Origin: Pyrinomonadaceae bacterium
GTDB taxonomy: Bacteria; Acidobacteriota; Blastocatellia; Pyrinomonadales; Pyrinomonadaceae
Length of the DNA stretch: 51,035 nt
Direction of reading: 5' to 3'
Assembly (NCBI GenBank): GCA_014534425.1
Contig: JACVRN010000027.1
Location: 1 to 51,035, forward strand
The notes beneath the pieces are model-generated. The model was not told the DNA's origin. It did no database searches and saw only the letters and a list, made by a program, of their open reading frames with translations. Below are positions 1 through 8,454 of the stretch, in pieces. Each line of letters begins with the position of its first letter. The stretch's first letter is position 1. The translations under genes were made by a program, and so were the position numbers.

Positions 1-743
1 GCCTTGATGTACTCGTTGACTTCTCGCGGCTTAATCGGTCGCGCCTTGCCTTCCTCGTCGTAATAGTTGAAGAGACGATGCCCGCCTATCTTCTTGATGT
101 CGCCTATGAGCATAGCCAGTTCTTCGTCCACGATGATGCGGCGGTGGCGTATGTGATGCTTGCCCACGAAGCTGAAGATTAGACGCCCGCCGCGCCTTAT
201 CTCAAGATGGCGATTTCTGAGAGTCGTGACGCCGTAGGTGCGATAGCGCCTGACGCTCTCTTCGGAGCCTACGCGGAAATAGAGGTCGTTGATGAGACGC
301 ACTATGACGGCCAGCACTCGCTCCTTCGGAAATCCTTCGCGCGAGATGTCTTCGTTGGTTCTGCGTCTTAAATTCGGAAGCTGTTCGCCGAAGCGCTCTA
401 TCTTCTCGTATTTTTTGCGCTGCTGGCGGGCCGCGAACTGCGGGTGATATAGATACTGTATGCGGTTGCTCGTATCAACGCCAATGGCCTGAAGTCGGCT
501 CTTCGGGCGCGGAGAGATGCGAACATGCTTCCAGGCCGGAGGAATAACGAGAGATTGTATGCGCTCAAGCTGCGAAGGGTCGCTGATGAGTTTTCCGGCT
601 GCGTCTTCGTACCGGAAGCCTTTCGTCTTGGAGCCGCGACGACGCCACCAGCGCGAGCGCTCGCCGCGCTCAACTATCTCCTGTGGTCGCCTGATTATCG
701 CCGTTTGTGTAGGCGTTTGCACCGCCTGTTCAGTGGTCGCCAT
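1..743 (-). CDS. DNA topoisomerase IB, N-terminal part (cut by window edge)
   Basis: The enzyme relaxes DNA supercoils by transient 3'-phosphotyrosyl cleavage of one strand. About 247 residues are visible and the reading frame runs off base 1. The short IPPAW motif (residues 67-71) precedes the catalytic core. Arg157 in the FRVGSEE segment and Lys195 in FVGKHH match the first catalytic Arg and the catalytic Lys of the poxvirus/Deinococcus-type family. The TYGVTTLRNRH stretch (169-179) is also characteristic. The remaining Arg, His/Asn and Tyr of the catalytic pentad would lie outside the window. The ATG at 743 follows an in-frame stop and a purine-rich AAAGAGGG. Bacterial members are scattered and are thought to be horizontally spread. 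I infer relaxation activity but cannot see the tyrosine. Confidence 0.9.
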   Translation of the reverse strand, partial: MATTEQAVQTPTQTAIIRRPQEIVERGERSRWWRRRGSKTKGFRYEDAAGKLISDPSQLERIQSLVIPPAWKHVRISPRPKSRLQAIGVDTSNRIQYLYHPQFAARQQRKKYEKIERFGEQLPNLRRRTNEDISREGFPKERVLAVIVRLINDLYFRVGSEESVRRYRTYGVTTLRNRHLEIRRGGRLIFSFVGKHHIRHRRIIVDEELAMLIGDIKKIGGHRLFNYYDEEGKARPIKPREVNEYIK

Positions 744-1042
744 CCCTCTTTGTTCGATTCCCGCTCGTTAAATTTAAGTCCGCGTGCTTCCTAATCAAAC
801 GCCGTTCCTCAAGCGCTTCGAGCGCGGCAATAGTGACAGAAACTTGATAAAGTCCAGCCGTGCGGCCCTTATTATTTTAATAAGCAGGCCGTGCGCGCTC
901 GAAAGTCTTAGAGAACTTTTCCACTTGTGATATAAGAACAGCGTAATTCATACACCAGGCGCTTTTTCGAGCCACAGAGATTCTAGCTGCTCCTCGTCGC
1001 CAGAGCTTTACACGGGATAATTTTCATGGAGGCATTACAGAG
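744..1042. other. Divergent intergenic region with a small hairpin
   Basis: This gap separates the divergent topoisomerase IB and radical SAM genes, so it should hold both promoters. I see a 7-bp inverted repeat, CTTATTA/TAATAAG at 868-874 and 878-884, set between GGCC motifs. It could be a weak terminator or an operator. A TATAAG at about 932-937 is a possible -10 for the rightward gene without a convincing -35. No ORF of coding character is visible. Confidence 0.35.
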
Positions 1043-2776
1043 GTGAGTTCCCCCTTGATCGTGCTCACCGCTTCGACTACGGAAGCGAGCGAATGGCGTC
1101 ATAGCATATGGCAGCAGATGATGTCTGCGACCGTCCCTGCCAGATTCAGCAAGCATATCATCAACCCCGCATCGTTGATTACAGAGTCGTGGCCCGATGG
1201 TCGCGCCAAATACGTCCCCAACGGCCTGCGTATGGTCGAGACGCTTCTGCTCAGAGAGTATGCGGAAGAGGACGTAGTCACCTGTTACGTAGAGAACCTG
1301 GAAAAATTCGTGGGGCCGGAAACAAAGGTCGTAGCCATACACGCTCATAACCCACTGGGCATCTCCTACGCGACGGACGTTTACTCTAAGCTTGCGGGCG
1401 ACAACATGATGCCCCTCAATGCCACGGAGTTCCTGCGTATAGTCCAGCATCCGGTTCTGAAAAAGTATAAGCCGAAAATAGTCATAGGCGGCCCCGGTGC
1501 TTGGCAACTTGAGAAAGCGAATCGGCTGGACGAGTTCAACGTCACGCACCTGATTGACGGCGAAGTCGAGCTTGTCTTTAACGACCTCTTCAAGCGCATC
1601 ATCGCCGGCGACCCCAGTCTGCCGCGCATCATCAAGCTCTCCAAAGACACGCAGCCGTCAGTCGAAGAGATTCCGGTCGTGCGTCATCGCTCGACCTTCG
1701 GAGTGGTGGAGATAACAAGGGGCTGCGGTCGCGGTTGCCAGTTCTGCTCACCTGCGACAAAGGTCGGGCGCTCTTTTCCGCTTAAGCACATAATGGAGAG
1801 CGTGCGTATGAACGTCTCCGAAGGCGCGACCGAAGTGATGCTCGCCTCCGAAGATATGTTTCTCTATGAGCAACTGCCGAACTTTGTGACCAACACGGTG
1901 GCGCTCGAAAAGCTCTTCGCCTCGGTCAAGGGCGTCCCTGGCTTAAAGACGATTCAAACCTCGCACATCACCATGGCACCCGTGGTCAAAGACCCCACGG
2001 TGATAGAGCGCCTCACGCCGCTCATAGTTCCCTACTCGCACGTCACGCACAAGGATTCGACGGATGCGAACAAGTGCGTCGCAGACCCGATTATCGGTCT
2101 TGAGACGGGAAGCCCGCGACTCTTCAACACCTTCATGAAGGGCAAAGCTTATCCGTACAAGGCGCACCAGTGGCGCGACGTTGTACTGAAAGGGATGGAG
2201 ATACTGAACCGCCACAACTGGTATCCGTTCTGCACCTTCATCATAGGTCTGCCGGGCGAAACCGACGAGGACACCAGACAATCCCTAGACCTGCTTTATG
2301 AATTGCGCGATGCTAAGGGAACGTTCGTGCCTACCTGGTTCGTGCCTCTGGAAGACACGCGCATGTCTCAGAAGGAGAGCGCGAAGCTCATAGCGATGAC
2401 AGACCTTCAGTGGGAATTCTTCTTCACCTGCTGGAAGTATAACCTGGAGTTCTGGCACGGCGCGCGGCACAGAGCAAAGTTTCAGTTGGGCGTGCCCATT
2501 TACTATCGCATGCTCGGCAAGAAGCTCTTCGGTCGCGGCATCAAGTACCCGCTCTATCGCTTCGCGGGCTGGCCCGACCGCTTCATGCGGAAGCACCTGT
2601 ACCTGGACTTCACAGGCTACAAGCGCACCTCGCGTTTGATGAAGCCCTTCGATAAAGAGATTATTCCGGGCTTTGAATCCGTGCGCGGTCTCAACATGGT
2701 GGACGCCAGCCAACTGCACGTCATAGGCAACAGCGCAAGCGCACCCGCAGCAGAAGCCTTCAACGCCGGAGACTGA
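1043..2776 (+). CDS. Radical SAM protein with putative B12-binding-like N-terminal domain
   Basis: The 577-residue protein carries the radical SAM cluster motif C228-x3-C232-x2-C235 in a RGCGRGCQFC context, then the downstream GLETGS and FIIGLPGETDEDT segments typical of the B12-binding radical SAM superfamily. The first 200 residues, with IGGPGAWQL at about 148-156, resemble the Rossmann-like cobalamin-binding region. I do not see a clean DxHxxG cobalamin motif, so cobalamin use is unproven. The C-terminal 170 residues are rich in aromatic residues and not assigned. The start is GTG at 1043, with GGAGG at 1028-1032. An ATG at 1026 is out of frame and closes after six codons. The substrate is unknown and the gene stands alone. 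Confidence 0.85.
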   Translation: MSSPLIVLTASTTEASEWRHSIWQQMMSATVPARFSKHIINPASLITESWPDGRAKYVPNGLRMVETLLLREYAEEDVVTCYVENLEKFVGPETKVVAIHAHNPLGISYATDVYSKLAGDNMMPLNATEFLRIVQHPVLKKYKPKIVIGGPGAWQLEKANRLDEFNVTHLIDGEVELVFNDLFKRIIAGDPSLPRIIKLSKDTQPSVEEIPVVRHRSTFGVVEITRGCGRGCQFCSPATKVGRSFPLKHIMESVRMNVSEGATEVMLASEDMFLYEQLPNFVTNTVALEKLFASVKGVPGLKTIQTSHITMAPVVKDPTVIERLTPLIVPYSHVTHKDSTDANKCVADPIIGLETGSPRLFNTFMKGKAYPYKAHQWRDVVLKGMEILNRHNWYPFCTFIIGLPGETDEDTRQSLDLLYELRDAKGTFVPTWFVPLEDTRMSQKESAKLIAMTDLQWEFFFTCWKYNLEFWHGARHRAKFQLGVPIYYRMLGKKLFGRGIKYPLYRFAGWPDRFMRKHLYLDFTGYKRTSRLMKPFDKEIIPGFESVRGLNMVDASQLHVIGNSASAPAAEAFNAGD

Positions 2777-2784
2777 ATGGAAAG

Positions 2785-2868
2785 AATCGATTCATTTGTT
2801 CATTGATTCATTGATTCAATGAACAAATGAATCAATTTCTTCTTATCCTGTCTATCCCTGTTAATTAA
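2785..2868. repeat. Composite palindromic repeat, copy E1
   Basis: Arms of 17 bp (2789-2805 and 2817-2833) are perfect reverse complements around an 11-bp loop. They are followed by the outer module CTTATCCTGTCTATCCCTG (2842-2860) seen at seven other places in the window. The element fills the gap between two convergent genes, starting 12 bp after one stop and ending 4 bp before the other, so it could terminate transcription from both sides. The left outer arm is missing in this copy. Confidence 0.75.
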
Positions 2869-2872
2869 TTTC

Positions 2873-3361
2873 TTAGCCTTCGTTTGAATCGAATTTCGGG
2901 TCGCCGTTGACGGCGACTACGACGCGTCGGACGGTTGGAAATTGTTTGAGCGTGCGAGTGACGGCTTCTCTGAATCTTCCGGGCGACATATCGCCGGGCC
3001 AGCCGGGCCAGGTGCGCGAAGCCACGAAGTTGACGCGCGCAGTCCCACCCCTGATTGTCAACGAGCCTATGTCAAACTCTTCGACGGCCAGGCTCAGGTA
3101 TCCCTGCTTTTTTTCGGAAGCGTTGGGGCCGCGCAGCAGAGCTTCAAGCGCGCCGCGCGCAGGCTCCTTACCCTCCACCATTCGCTTGACCGCGCTCACG
3201 CCAAAAGGATTAGCAGTAGTAGATGCGCGCTCGCTCCAGAAGTAAACGCGAACCTCTTTTTTACGCTGTCCCCTGGCGAGCGCTGCGGGCTGCACAAGAA
3301 CGGTCGCCAAACTCACAAGGGCGAGCGCAACTATTATCAAGTCTCTCTTCTTTATCTTCAT
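2873..3361 (-). CDS. Secreted GerMN-domain protein
   Basis: A lysine-rich N-terminus and hydrophobic stretch (about residues 8-29) form a signal peptide or membrane anchor without a clear lipobox cysteine. The rest matches the GerMN (sporulation and germination) fold as I recognise it: VRVYFWSE, then the ALEALLRGP segment, then conserved ARVNFVAS and the C-terminal RRVVVAVNG strand. In non-sporulating bacteria such domains occur in envelope proteins of unknown role, so a link to sporulation is not implied. The protein has 162 residues. The ATG at 3361 has GAGGAA six bases upstream. It is transcribed leftward, possibly with the LigD-phosphoesterase gene 96 bp upstream. Confidence 0.7.
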   Translation of the reverse strand: MKIKKRDLIIVALALVSLATVLVQPAALARGQRKKEVRVYFWSERASTTANPFGVSAVKRMVEGKEPARGALEALLRGPNASEKKQGYLSLAVEEFDIGSLTIRGGTARVNFVASRTWPGWPGDMSPGRFREAVTRTLKQFPTVRRVVVAVNGDPKFDSNEG

Positions 3362-3457
3362 GAACGGTTCCTCTATCAGAAAATATGCGGGAGAGCAAGG
3401 AATTATCCTTGTGACGCTCGGTGAGGCGAAGATTTGCCAGGACGGCTTTTATAAGAA

Positions 3458-3937
3458 CTATCTCTTCTTCTTGCGCGCGACTTTCTTCTTTGAGCTTTCG
3501 CCTATGACTTCGGCCTCGTCGCCTTCCACGGATTCTTCGTCTTTAATCTTCTGCAAGAGCCAGAGCGGTTTGTCGCCTTCCTTTCGTCCCTTCATCTTGA
3601 AGAGCCGCCACTGGCCGCGAAGTCGTTTGCCGTCTAGATTGAACTTGAGCGCGCCTGCGCGCCACGCACGCAAGGGGTCTTCGTCACCAATCATGGAATA
3701 TGTGCCTATGTCCCAGCGATAGACCTGCCCCGCTCCGTAATGTCCTTCGGAGATTTCACCCGTGTAGGTCAGATAAGAGACGGCGTGGTCTTCCACCTCC
3801 ACGGCTAAACGCTTCACAGAAGGGTCTCTGGAAGGCCCCTTCGGCACAGCCCAGCTTTTGAGCACGCCTCCCATCTCCAAACGAAAGTCCCAGTGAAGAT
3901 GGCTCGCATGATGCTCCTGCACCACGAATCTCATCAT
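3458..3937 (-). CDS. Stand-alone DNA ligase D 3'-phosphoesterase domain protein
   Basis: This is the LigD PE domain as a separate protein. The enzyme trims 3'-ribonucleosides and 3'-phosphates from DNA ends during non-homologous end joining. Counting from the ATG at 3937, His9, His15, Asp17, Arg19, His51 and Tyr55 keep exactly the spacing of the metal and phosphate ligands His42, His48, Asp50, Arg52, His84 and Tyr88 of Pseudomonas LigD. The final 15 residues are a basic tail rich in Lys and Arg. A TTG at 3946, two bases after the upstream stop, is an alternative start. The very short gap to the FAD-Rieske gene suggests co-transcription. Neither a LigD ligase/polymerase nor Ku lies in the window. 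Confidence 0.9.
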   Translation of the reverse strand: MMRFVVQEHHASHLHWDFRLEMGGVLKSWAVPKGPSRDPSVKRLAVEVEDHAVSYLTYTGEISEGHYGAGQVYRWDIGTYSMIGDEDPLRAWRAGALKFNLDGKRLRGQWRLFKMKGRKEGDKPLWLLQKIKDEESVEGDEAEVIGESSKKKVARKKKR

Positions 3938-3948
3938 CGGTTCCAAAC

Positions 3949-5490
3949 CTAATCGCTCACGGGTTCAAGGTCGCGGTTGGCGGGGCCGTTGATGACGCGG
4001 CCCACAGAATCGTAGCGCGAGCCGTGGCAAGGACAGTCCCAGGTCTTCTCGTTTGAGTTCCAGTTGACTATGCAGCCCAAGTGAACGCAGACGGCGGACA
4101 TGCGATGCACGACTCCGTCTTCATCACGATAGACGGCAATCTTCGACAGCCCGCCGCGAACGAGCGCGCCCTCGCCCGGCTTAACTTCGCTTTCATCGTC
4201 CACCTCGCCAGGCGTCACGTAATCCGTGTACTGCGCTATGACGTTCAGGTTCTCTTTGGCAAACTCTCCGATGGCGGAGACGGTCTTGCGCGAAGGGTCA
4301 TAGACTTCGGCCCAGTGATTGTCGCGCCCTACGATGAGGTCTGTCAGGATCAGCCCCGCGATTGTCCCGTGCGTCATGCCCATGCCGGAATCGCCCGTCG
4401 CTATGTAGACGTTATCATCATCAAGAGGGTTGTGGCCTATGAAGGCAAGCCCGTCAATCGTCTCGAAGACCAAGCCCGACCAGCGAAACTCTATCTCGCT
4501 TATCTGCGGAAAGCGGAATCGCGCCCAACGTTCAAGGCGGCTGTAGCGTCTTGAGTAATCATGCTCCTGTCCTGCCTTGTGATCCTCGCCGCCTATAATC
4601 AGAATCTCGTATTCCGCGTCTCTTTCTTCCGCCTTCTGCACGCGTATGTAGTGATAAGGGTCAGGCGTGTCCCAGTAGAGCGCGTGCGGCACGGAGCCAC
4701 GAGGGACGCGAGCGCCTATCACGTAGGTCATGTAAGGGGCCTGCTTGGTGTGAATCTCAAAGCGGTCGTTGATGGGTGAATTGGTAGCAACGACTATGTC
4801 CGAGGCTGTGACGGTGTAGCCGCCGCTAGTAGTGACTCGCGCACCATCGCCGCCATGAATCTCTTCGGCGTGCGCCGCGCCGCCCGTGAAGATTAGACCG
4901 CCGTCGCGGCGTATTAATTCCGCCAGGCTGTTTAAATACTTCATAGGATGAAACTGTCCCTGGCTTGGAAAGCGAAGCGCGCTTCCGGTGTCGAAGGATT
5001 CAAGAGGAGCGCGGCGCACCCTTTCCACCGTTTCAAGTCCCGAGCGATGAGCGGCCTTCAGTTCGTCTTCGAGAATCTTCTTTGATTTACGCGGCGGCGT
5101 GAAGAGATAGCCGTCAACACGCTCGAAGTCGCAATCGATTCCCTCTTCCTGCACGATTCTTTCAATCGTGTTGATGGCCGCCGTGTGGCTCTCTGCTACG
5201 ATGCGCGCGCCGCGCTCGCCGTGCAGGCGCTCCATCTCGAAGTATCGGTCGTCGAGCGCATTCGTGAGATGAGCGGTAGTCCTTTCAGTATTGCCGCCGC
5301 CTATGGGGCCGTCGTCCAGGACTACGACCGAGCGGCCTTCGCGCCCCAGAAGATAAGCGGTCGTCAGCCCGGCCATGCCTGCGCCCACGACGCAGACATC
5401 TGCGCGAGCGTCCGACTTCATAGCCGACGCCTGAGCTTCGGGCGCAGTCGCCCGCCACAGAGAGATTGTTCTTCCCGAATCGCTCCTCAT
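3949..5490 (-). CDS. FAD-dependent oxidoreductase with C-terminal Rieske [2Fe-2S] domain
   Basis: The N-terminal dinucleotide-binding motif GAGMAG (36-41) starts a DAO-type FAD domain that runs to about residue 420. The last 90 residues are a Rieske domain. C468, H470, C486 and H489 are the cluster ligands, and C473 and C488 are the disulfide pair found in bc1/b6f-type Rieske centres. This architecture is a known but functionally unassigned family of glycine/D-amino-acid-oxidase-like proteins. The protein has 513 residues and no signal peptide, so it is probably cytosolic. The ATG at 5490 has GGAG about nine bases upstream. The product may pass electrons from an amine donor to the Rieske cluster, but the substrate is unknown. 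Confidence 0.9.
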   Translation of the reverse strand: MRSDSGRTISLWRATAPEAQASAMKSDARADVCVVGAGMAGLTTAYLLGREGRSVVVLDDGPIGGGNTERTTAHLTNALDDRYFEMERLHGERGARIVAESHTAAINTIERIVQEEGIDCDFERVDGYLFTPPRKSKKILEDELKAAHRSGLETVERVRRAPLESFDTGSALRFPSQGQFHPMKYLNSLAELIRRDGGLIFTGGAAHAEEIHGGDGARVTTSGGYTVTASDIVVATNSPINDRFEIHTKQAPYMTYVIGARVPRGSVPHALYWDTPDPYHYIRVQKAEERDAEYEILIIGGEDHKAGQEHDYSRRYSRLERWARFRFPQISEIEFRWSGLVFETIDGLAFIGHNPLDDDNVYIATGDSGMGMTHGTIAGLILTDLIVGRDNHWAEVYDPSRKTVSAIGEFAKENLNVIAQYTDYVTPGEVDDESEVKPGEGALVRGGLSKIAVYRDEDGVVHRMSAVCVHLGCIVNWNSNEKTWDCPCHGSRYDSVGRVINGPANRDLEPVSD

Positions 5491-5592
5491 ATTCTTTTAC
5501 TCCACGTAAAACTCTTGACAGAATTTCTGATTAAGTAGCAGTTTATTGCAGCACTGGTTCCGATAGATTCAGCGAACGGGGGATTTTGAATC

Positions 5593-6054
5593 ATGTCGAG
5601 TCCGGCAAGCATAGCGGGTCACCCCATTCATCCGATGCTTATTCCTTTTCCGATTGCGCTCTGGGTCTTTTCACTGATAGCCGACATCGTCTACATCTGG
5701 CGCGATAATCCGGCCTGGGAGTGGATAGCCTTCTACACTCTGGCGGGAGGAATCATCGGTGCCGCTCTTGCAGCCGTGTTCGGTATCATAGACTACTTCG
5801 CCATCCGGGATAAGAGAGTGTCTAAGATTGCAGCCTGGCACGCGCGCATAAACGTGCTGGCGCTCGTGCTCTTTGCCGCGAGCTTCTACTTGAGAACGAC
5901 CAGGGGCGCTGCGCTCGTCGGCGGAAGCCTCACCATCCCGCTCGCGCTTTCAATCATAGGAGTCCTGAGCATCACCGTTAGCGGCTGGCTCGGCGGAGAG
6001 CTTGTCTACAAACACGGCGTCGCAGTTGACCTACAGGGTCAAGAAAGAAATTAA
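5593..6054 (+). CDS. DUF2231 four-helix membrane protein
   Basis: The 153-residue protein has about four transmembrane segments. The family signature GHPIHPMLIPFPI lies at residues 8-20, and the conserved GGELVYKHG is near the C-terminus. DUF2231 proteins are predicted inner-membrane proteins, some with heme or quinone-linked neighbours, but no function is established. The histidines of GHPxHP and of the first helices could bind metal or heme. The gene is divergent from the FAD-Rieske gene, and that neighbourhood hints at a redox role by inference only. Its TAA stop is inside the repeat that follows, so the last residues (RN) may be shaped by that element. Confidence 0.85.
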   Translation: MSSPASIAGHPIHPMLIPFPIALWVFSLIADIVYIWRDNPAWEWIAFYTLAGGIIGAALAAVFGIIDYFAIRDKRVSKIAAWHARINVLALVLFAASFYLRTTRGAALVGGSLTIPLALSIIGVLSITVSGWLGGELVYKHGVAVDLQGQERN

Positions 6055-6166
6055 CAGGATTAACAGGATGAGAAGAAATTTAATCATTGGTTCATCGGTT
6101 CATTGAATCAATGAACCGATGAACCAATGAATCAATCTCTTTCGTCCTGTCCATCCTGTTTGAATC
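6051..6166. repeat. Composite palindromic repeat, copy E2 (perfect 22-bp stem)
   Basis: The left outer arm TTAACAGGATTAACAGGATG starts at 6051 and overlaps the DUF2231 stop codon. The inner stem is a perfect 22-bp inverted repeat (6084-6105 and 6109-6130) with a 3-base loop. The right outer arm CGTCCTGTCCATCCTGTTT ends in TTGAATC at 6160-6166. It lies between convergent genes. Confidence 0.85.
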
Positions 6167-6180
6167 TTCCTTATTTCCGG

Positions 6181-6345
6181 TCAGCTTTCTCTGCTTTCGA
6201 GGTCTTCTTCGACCGTTTCTCTGTCGCCTTCGGCGGTGCCGGGCGTTCTGCCCGGGTCGCCCGTCTGCTGCTCTGTTCCAGAAGACGAACTGCCTGAGCC
6301 GCCGTCACTATCACGCTGGCCTTCGCCCCTTTTCTCTTCCGCCAT
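6181..6345 (-). CDS. Small acidic hypothetical protein (54 aa)
   Basis: The reading frame runs from ATG at 6345 to TGA at 6181. It has a good Shine-Dalgarno GAGGAG about seven bases upstream and begins 20 bp after the SRPBCC gene ends, so the two are probably one operon. The product is low-complexity, with Gly/Ser and Pro/Thr stretches in the middle and a run of Glu, Asp and Arg toward the C-terminus (EEDLESRES). It has no hydrophobic segment and is probably disordered. I do not recognise a family. Translation rests on the ribosome site and position. Confidence 0.5.
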   Translation of the reverse strand: MAEEKRGEGQRDSDGGSGSSSSGTEQQTGDPGRTPGTAEGDRETVEEDLESRES

Positions 6346-6365
6346 CAGATGTCTCCTCGCTCGCT

Positions 6366-7178
6366 TTATTGTCCAGCCTGTGCGCTACGGCCCGAAGCGC
6401 CCGTCTCCATCAATTGTTTGAAGCGGCGCAGGTCGTCTCGAATCTGCTGCGATGGCTCTTCGCCGAAGATTTTGGCGACCGTCGCGCCGACGACTCCCGC
6501 AGGCGGATCATACTTGAGAACGACGCGAACCTCCGTGCCGCCTCCGCCCGGAGCCGCATTGAAGTGAACCGAGCCAGCGTTATCGACCTGTGAGCCTTCG
6601 AGCGAGCGCCATGCTATCAACTCGCCCGGCTTCTCGTTGTAGATTTCCGCGTCCCATTCGACGGTCGTGCCCGCAGGAGCCTTTGCAACCCAGTGCGAGC
6701 GATTGCCGCTCGTCGTCACAGCCTCAAGATGATTCATGAAGCGCGGCAGGTTCTCCAGACTGCGCCAGTAGCTATAAAGCTCCTGCGGCGTTCGATTGTT
6801 AATGACTATGCTCTCTTCAACTTTGACGCCCCTGTCTGCGGGTACGCTCACCACAGGACTCCTCTTCGCCTCTTCAGCCGTTCCGGCTGTGTTGATGCCT
6901 GCGGCCTCGTACATGGCGCAGTGGCCGCTAGTGCCGCGATAGATTAGAGAGCCGCCCACGAGCGCCAAGACCGCTCCGCCCCAGGAGCCGTTCTTGATAA
7001 GCTGCGTCAGCCCGTAGAGCGCAAGCGCCCCGCCGCCTATGGCCGAAGCCCAGCGCTCCGTCTGCCCCACGTTAACCTCGCCGAAGAGTCCGGGCACATT
7101 CCATGAGCGCTCCGCCGCGCCTGTTTCCGCACCCGTCACACCAGCCTGCTCAAATGCCTCTTGCATTGATTCTGCCAT
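6366..7178 (-). CDS. SRPBCC-family protein with N-terminal DUF2892-like membrane hairpin
   Basis: Residues about 40-80 form two glycine-rich hydrophobic helices resembling DUF2892, followed by a linker. Residues about 118-250 form an SRPBCC (START-like/cyclase-dehydrase) domain beginning VEESIVINNRTPQELYSYWRS, with the typical WVAKAPAGTTVEWDAEI and GELIAWRS strands. Such proteins bind hydrophobic ligands in a deep cavity; the ligand here is unknown. The ATG at 7178 has GGAGGG seven bases upstream. Proteins of this two-part form are common in environmental bacteria, often near stress genes. The protein has 270 residues. Confidence 0.8.
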   Translation of the reverse strand: MAESMQEAFEQAGVTGAETGAAERSWNVPGLFGEVNVGQTERWASAIGGGALALYGLTQLIKNGSWGGAVLALVGGSLIYRGTSGHCAMYEAAGINTAGTAEEAKRSPVVSVPADRGVKVEESIVINNRTPQELYSYWRSLENLPRFMNHLEAVTTSGNRSHWVAKAPAGTTVEWDAEIYNEKPGELIAWRSLEGSQVDNAGSVHFNAAPGGGGTEVRVVLKYDPPAGVVGATVAKIFGEEPSQQIRDDLRRFKQLMETGASGRSAQAGQ

Positions 7179-7289
7179 TTTAAGTCCCTCCGATTGTTCT
7201 ATTACTTTTTGCGACTCCCGAAAGAGTCTCAGGAATGTTTGACGAAGCTTGTGCGAAACCGTCTCTTTGTTCTGAAATTAAAGTTAGAT

Positions 7290-7345
7290 TGAAACAGGAT
7301 GGACAAGATAAACAGAATAATAGAAGAGCTATTGTTTTATCTTTT
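7290..7345. repeat. Degenerate composite repeat, copy E3
   Basis: The left outer arm is recognisable (AACAGGATGGACAAGATAAA from 7292) and the right boundary TTTTGAATC ends near 7342. Most of the right arm has been lost, leaving only a short TTTTATC complement. It lies 3' of galE on the minus strand. Confidence 0.6.
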
Positions 7346-7357
7346 TTGAATCTTCTT

Positions 7358-8344
7358 CTACTCTTTGTAGCCGTCTGGATGCCCCTGCATCCAATGCCAA
7401 GCTGACTCTATGATGACTTTCAAGTCCTGCATGGCGGGTTGCCAGCCAAGCTCGCTCTTAATCCTGTCGGAACTCGCTATCAGCACGGCGGGGTCTCCGG
7501 CGCGGCGAGCGCCCATGCGTATCTGTATGTCGCGGCTCGTTACGGCGCGCGCGGTTTCAATCACCTCGTTTACGCTGTAGCCTTCGCCTCCGCAGCCAAG
7601 GTTGTAAATCCTGCTGCCTTTATCCAAGATGCCTAGCGCGAGGATGTGCGCCCGCGCCAGGTCAACGACGTGTATGTAATCGCGTACGCACGTTCCGTCG
7701 CGCGTCAGGTAATCGTCGCCGTAGACTTCTACGTGCGCGCGGCGTCCCGCCGCAGCTTGCAGCACAATCGGAATGAGGTGCGTTTCCGGGTCGTGCCATT
7801 CGCCGCAAAGCTTTGTCGCTCCGGCAGCGTTGAAGTATCTGAGCGAGGCGTAGCGTAACGTGTACGCGCGCTCGTACCAGCCGAGTGCGCGTTCAAAAGC
7901 CAGCTTGGTTTCGCCGTAAGGATTCGTTGGGTTCGTCGTGTCGCTTTCTTCAATCGGCTGCTTTTCCGGCTCGCCGTAAACGGCTGCGGTCGAAGAGAAG
8001 ACCAGTCGTAGCACGCCTTCCGCAATCATAGCGTCCAGCAATCGAAGCCCCGCGACCGTGTTGTTGCGATAATACTTCGCGGGCTTCTCTACGGACTCGC
8101 CCACGAGCGAGTCTGCGGCCATGTGAATCACTGCCTCTATGCGATTTTCACTGAGCGCCGCACGCATGCGCTCCACATCCATGAGGTCGCCTTCGATGAG
8201 CTTTGCGCCGGAGACTACAGCCGCGCGATGACCTTTATAGAGACTGTCGTAGACGACTGCCTCGTGGCCGTCTTTGACAAGCTCTTCCGTCACCACGCTT
8301 CCAATATATCCGGCCCCGCCCGTGACAAGAACGCGCATACGCAT
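7358..8344 (-). CDS. galE: UDP-glucose 4-epimerase
   Basis: The enzyme interconverts UDP-glucose and UDP-galactose with bound NAD and supplies galactose for surface glycans. The Rossmann motif GGAGYIGS is at residues 9-16. The catalytic Ser/Thr lie in FSSTAAVYGEP (118-119), and Tyr143 and Lys147 form the YxxxK pair in NPYGETK. The 328-residue length from the ATG at 8344 is normal for GalE. An ATG at 8338 would remove only two residues and no clear ribosome site separates them. The frame is open for 70 more codons upstream, but that extension overlaps the zinc-ribbon gene end and its terminator and is not GalE-like. Confidence 0.93.
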   Translation of the reverse strand: MRMRVLVTGGAGYIGSVVTEELVKDGHEAVVYDSLYKGHRAAVVSGAKLIEGDLMDVERMRAALSENRIEAVIHMAADSLVGESVEKPAKYYRNNTVAGLRLLDAMIAEGVLRLVFSSTAAVYGEPEKQPIEESDTTNPTNPYGETKLAFERALGWYERAYTLRYASLRYFNAAGATKLCGEWHDPETHLIPIVLQAAAGRRAHVEVYGDDYLTRDGTCVRDYIHVVDLARAHILALGILDKGSRIYNLGCGGEGYSVNEVIETARAVTSRDIQIRMGARRAGDPAVLIASSDRIKSELGWQPAMQDLKVIIESAWHWMQGHPDGYKE

Positions 8345-8393
8345 CAAATGATTTTCAGAATTTGGAAATCGGCCCGCATCATAACATAGAGAA

Positions 8394-8429
8394 GGGCCGT
8401 GCTTGAGCTTTGACGCTAAAGCACGGCCC
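8394..8429 (-). terminator. Hairpin terminator after the zinc-ribbon gene
   Basis: An 11-bp perfect inverted repeat, GGGCCGTGCTT/AAGCACGGCCC (8394-8404 and 8419-8429), lies 25 bp past the zinc-ribbon stop and before galE. It has no long U-run on the minus strand, so it may instead be an attenuator between the two genes. Confidence 0.6.
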
Positions 8430-8454
8430 AGGCTTTTCAAAACAGCTTTCTTCT

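Noticed and set aside
398..794. Three overlapping frames of 84-91 codons on both strands
   Set aside because: All lie in other frames of the truncated topoisomerase IB gene, which has clear catalytic motifs.
5515..5520. TTGACA as promoter for the DUF2231 gene
   Set aside because: The -35 is perfect but no acceptable -10 lies 15-19 bp downstream, so I do not call it.
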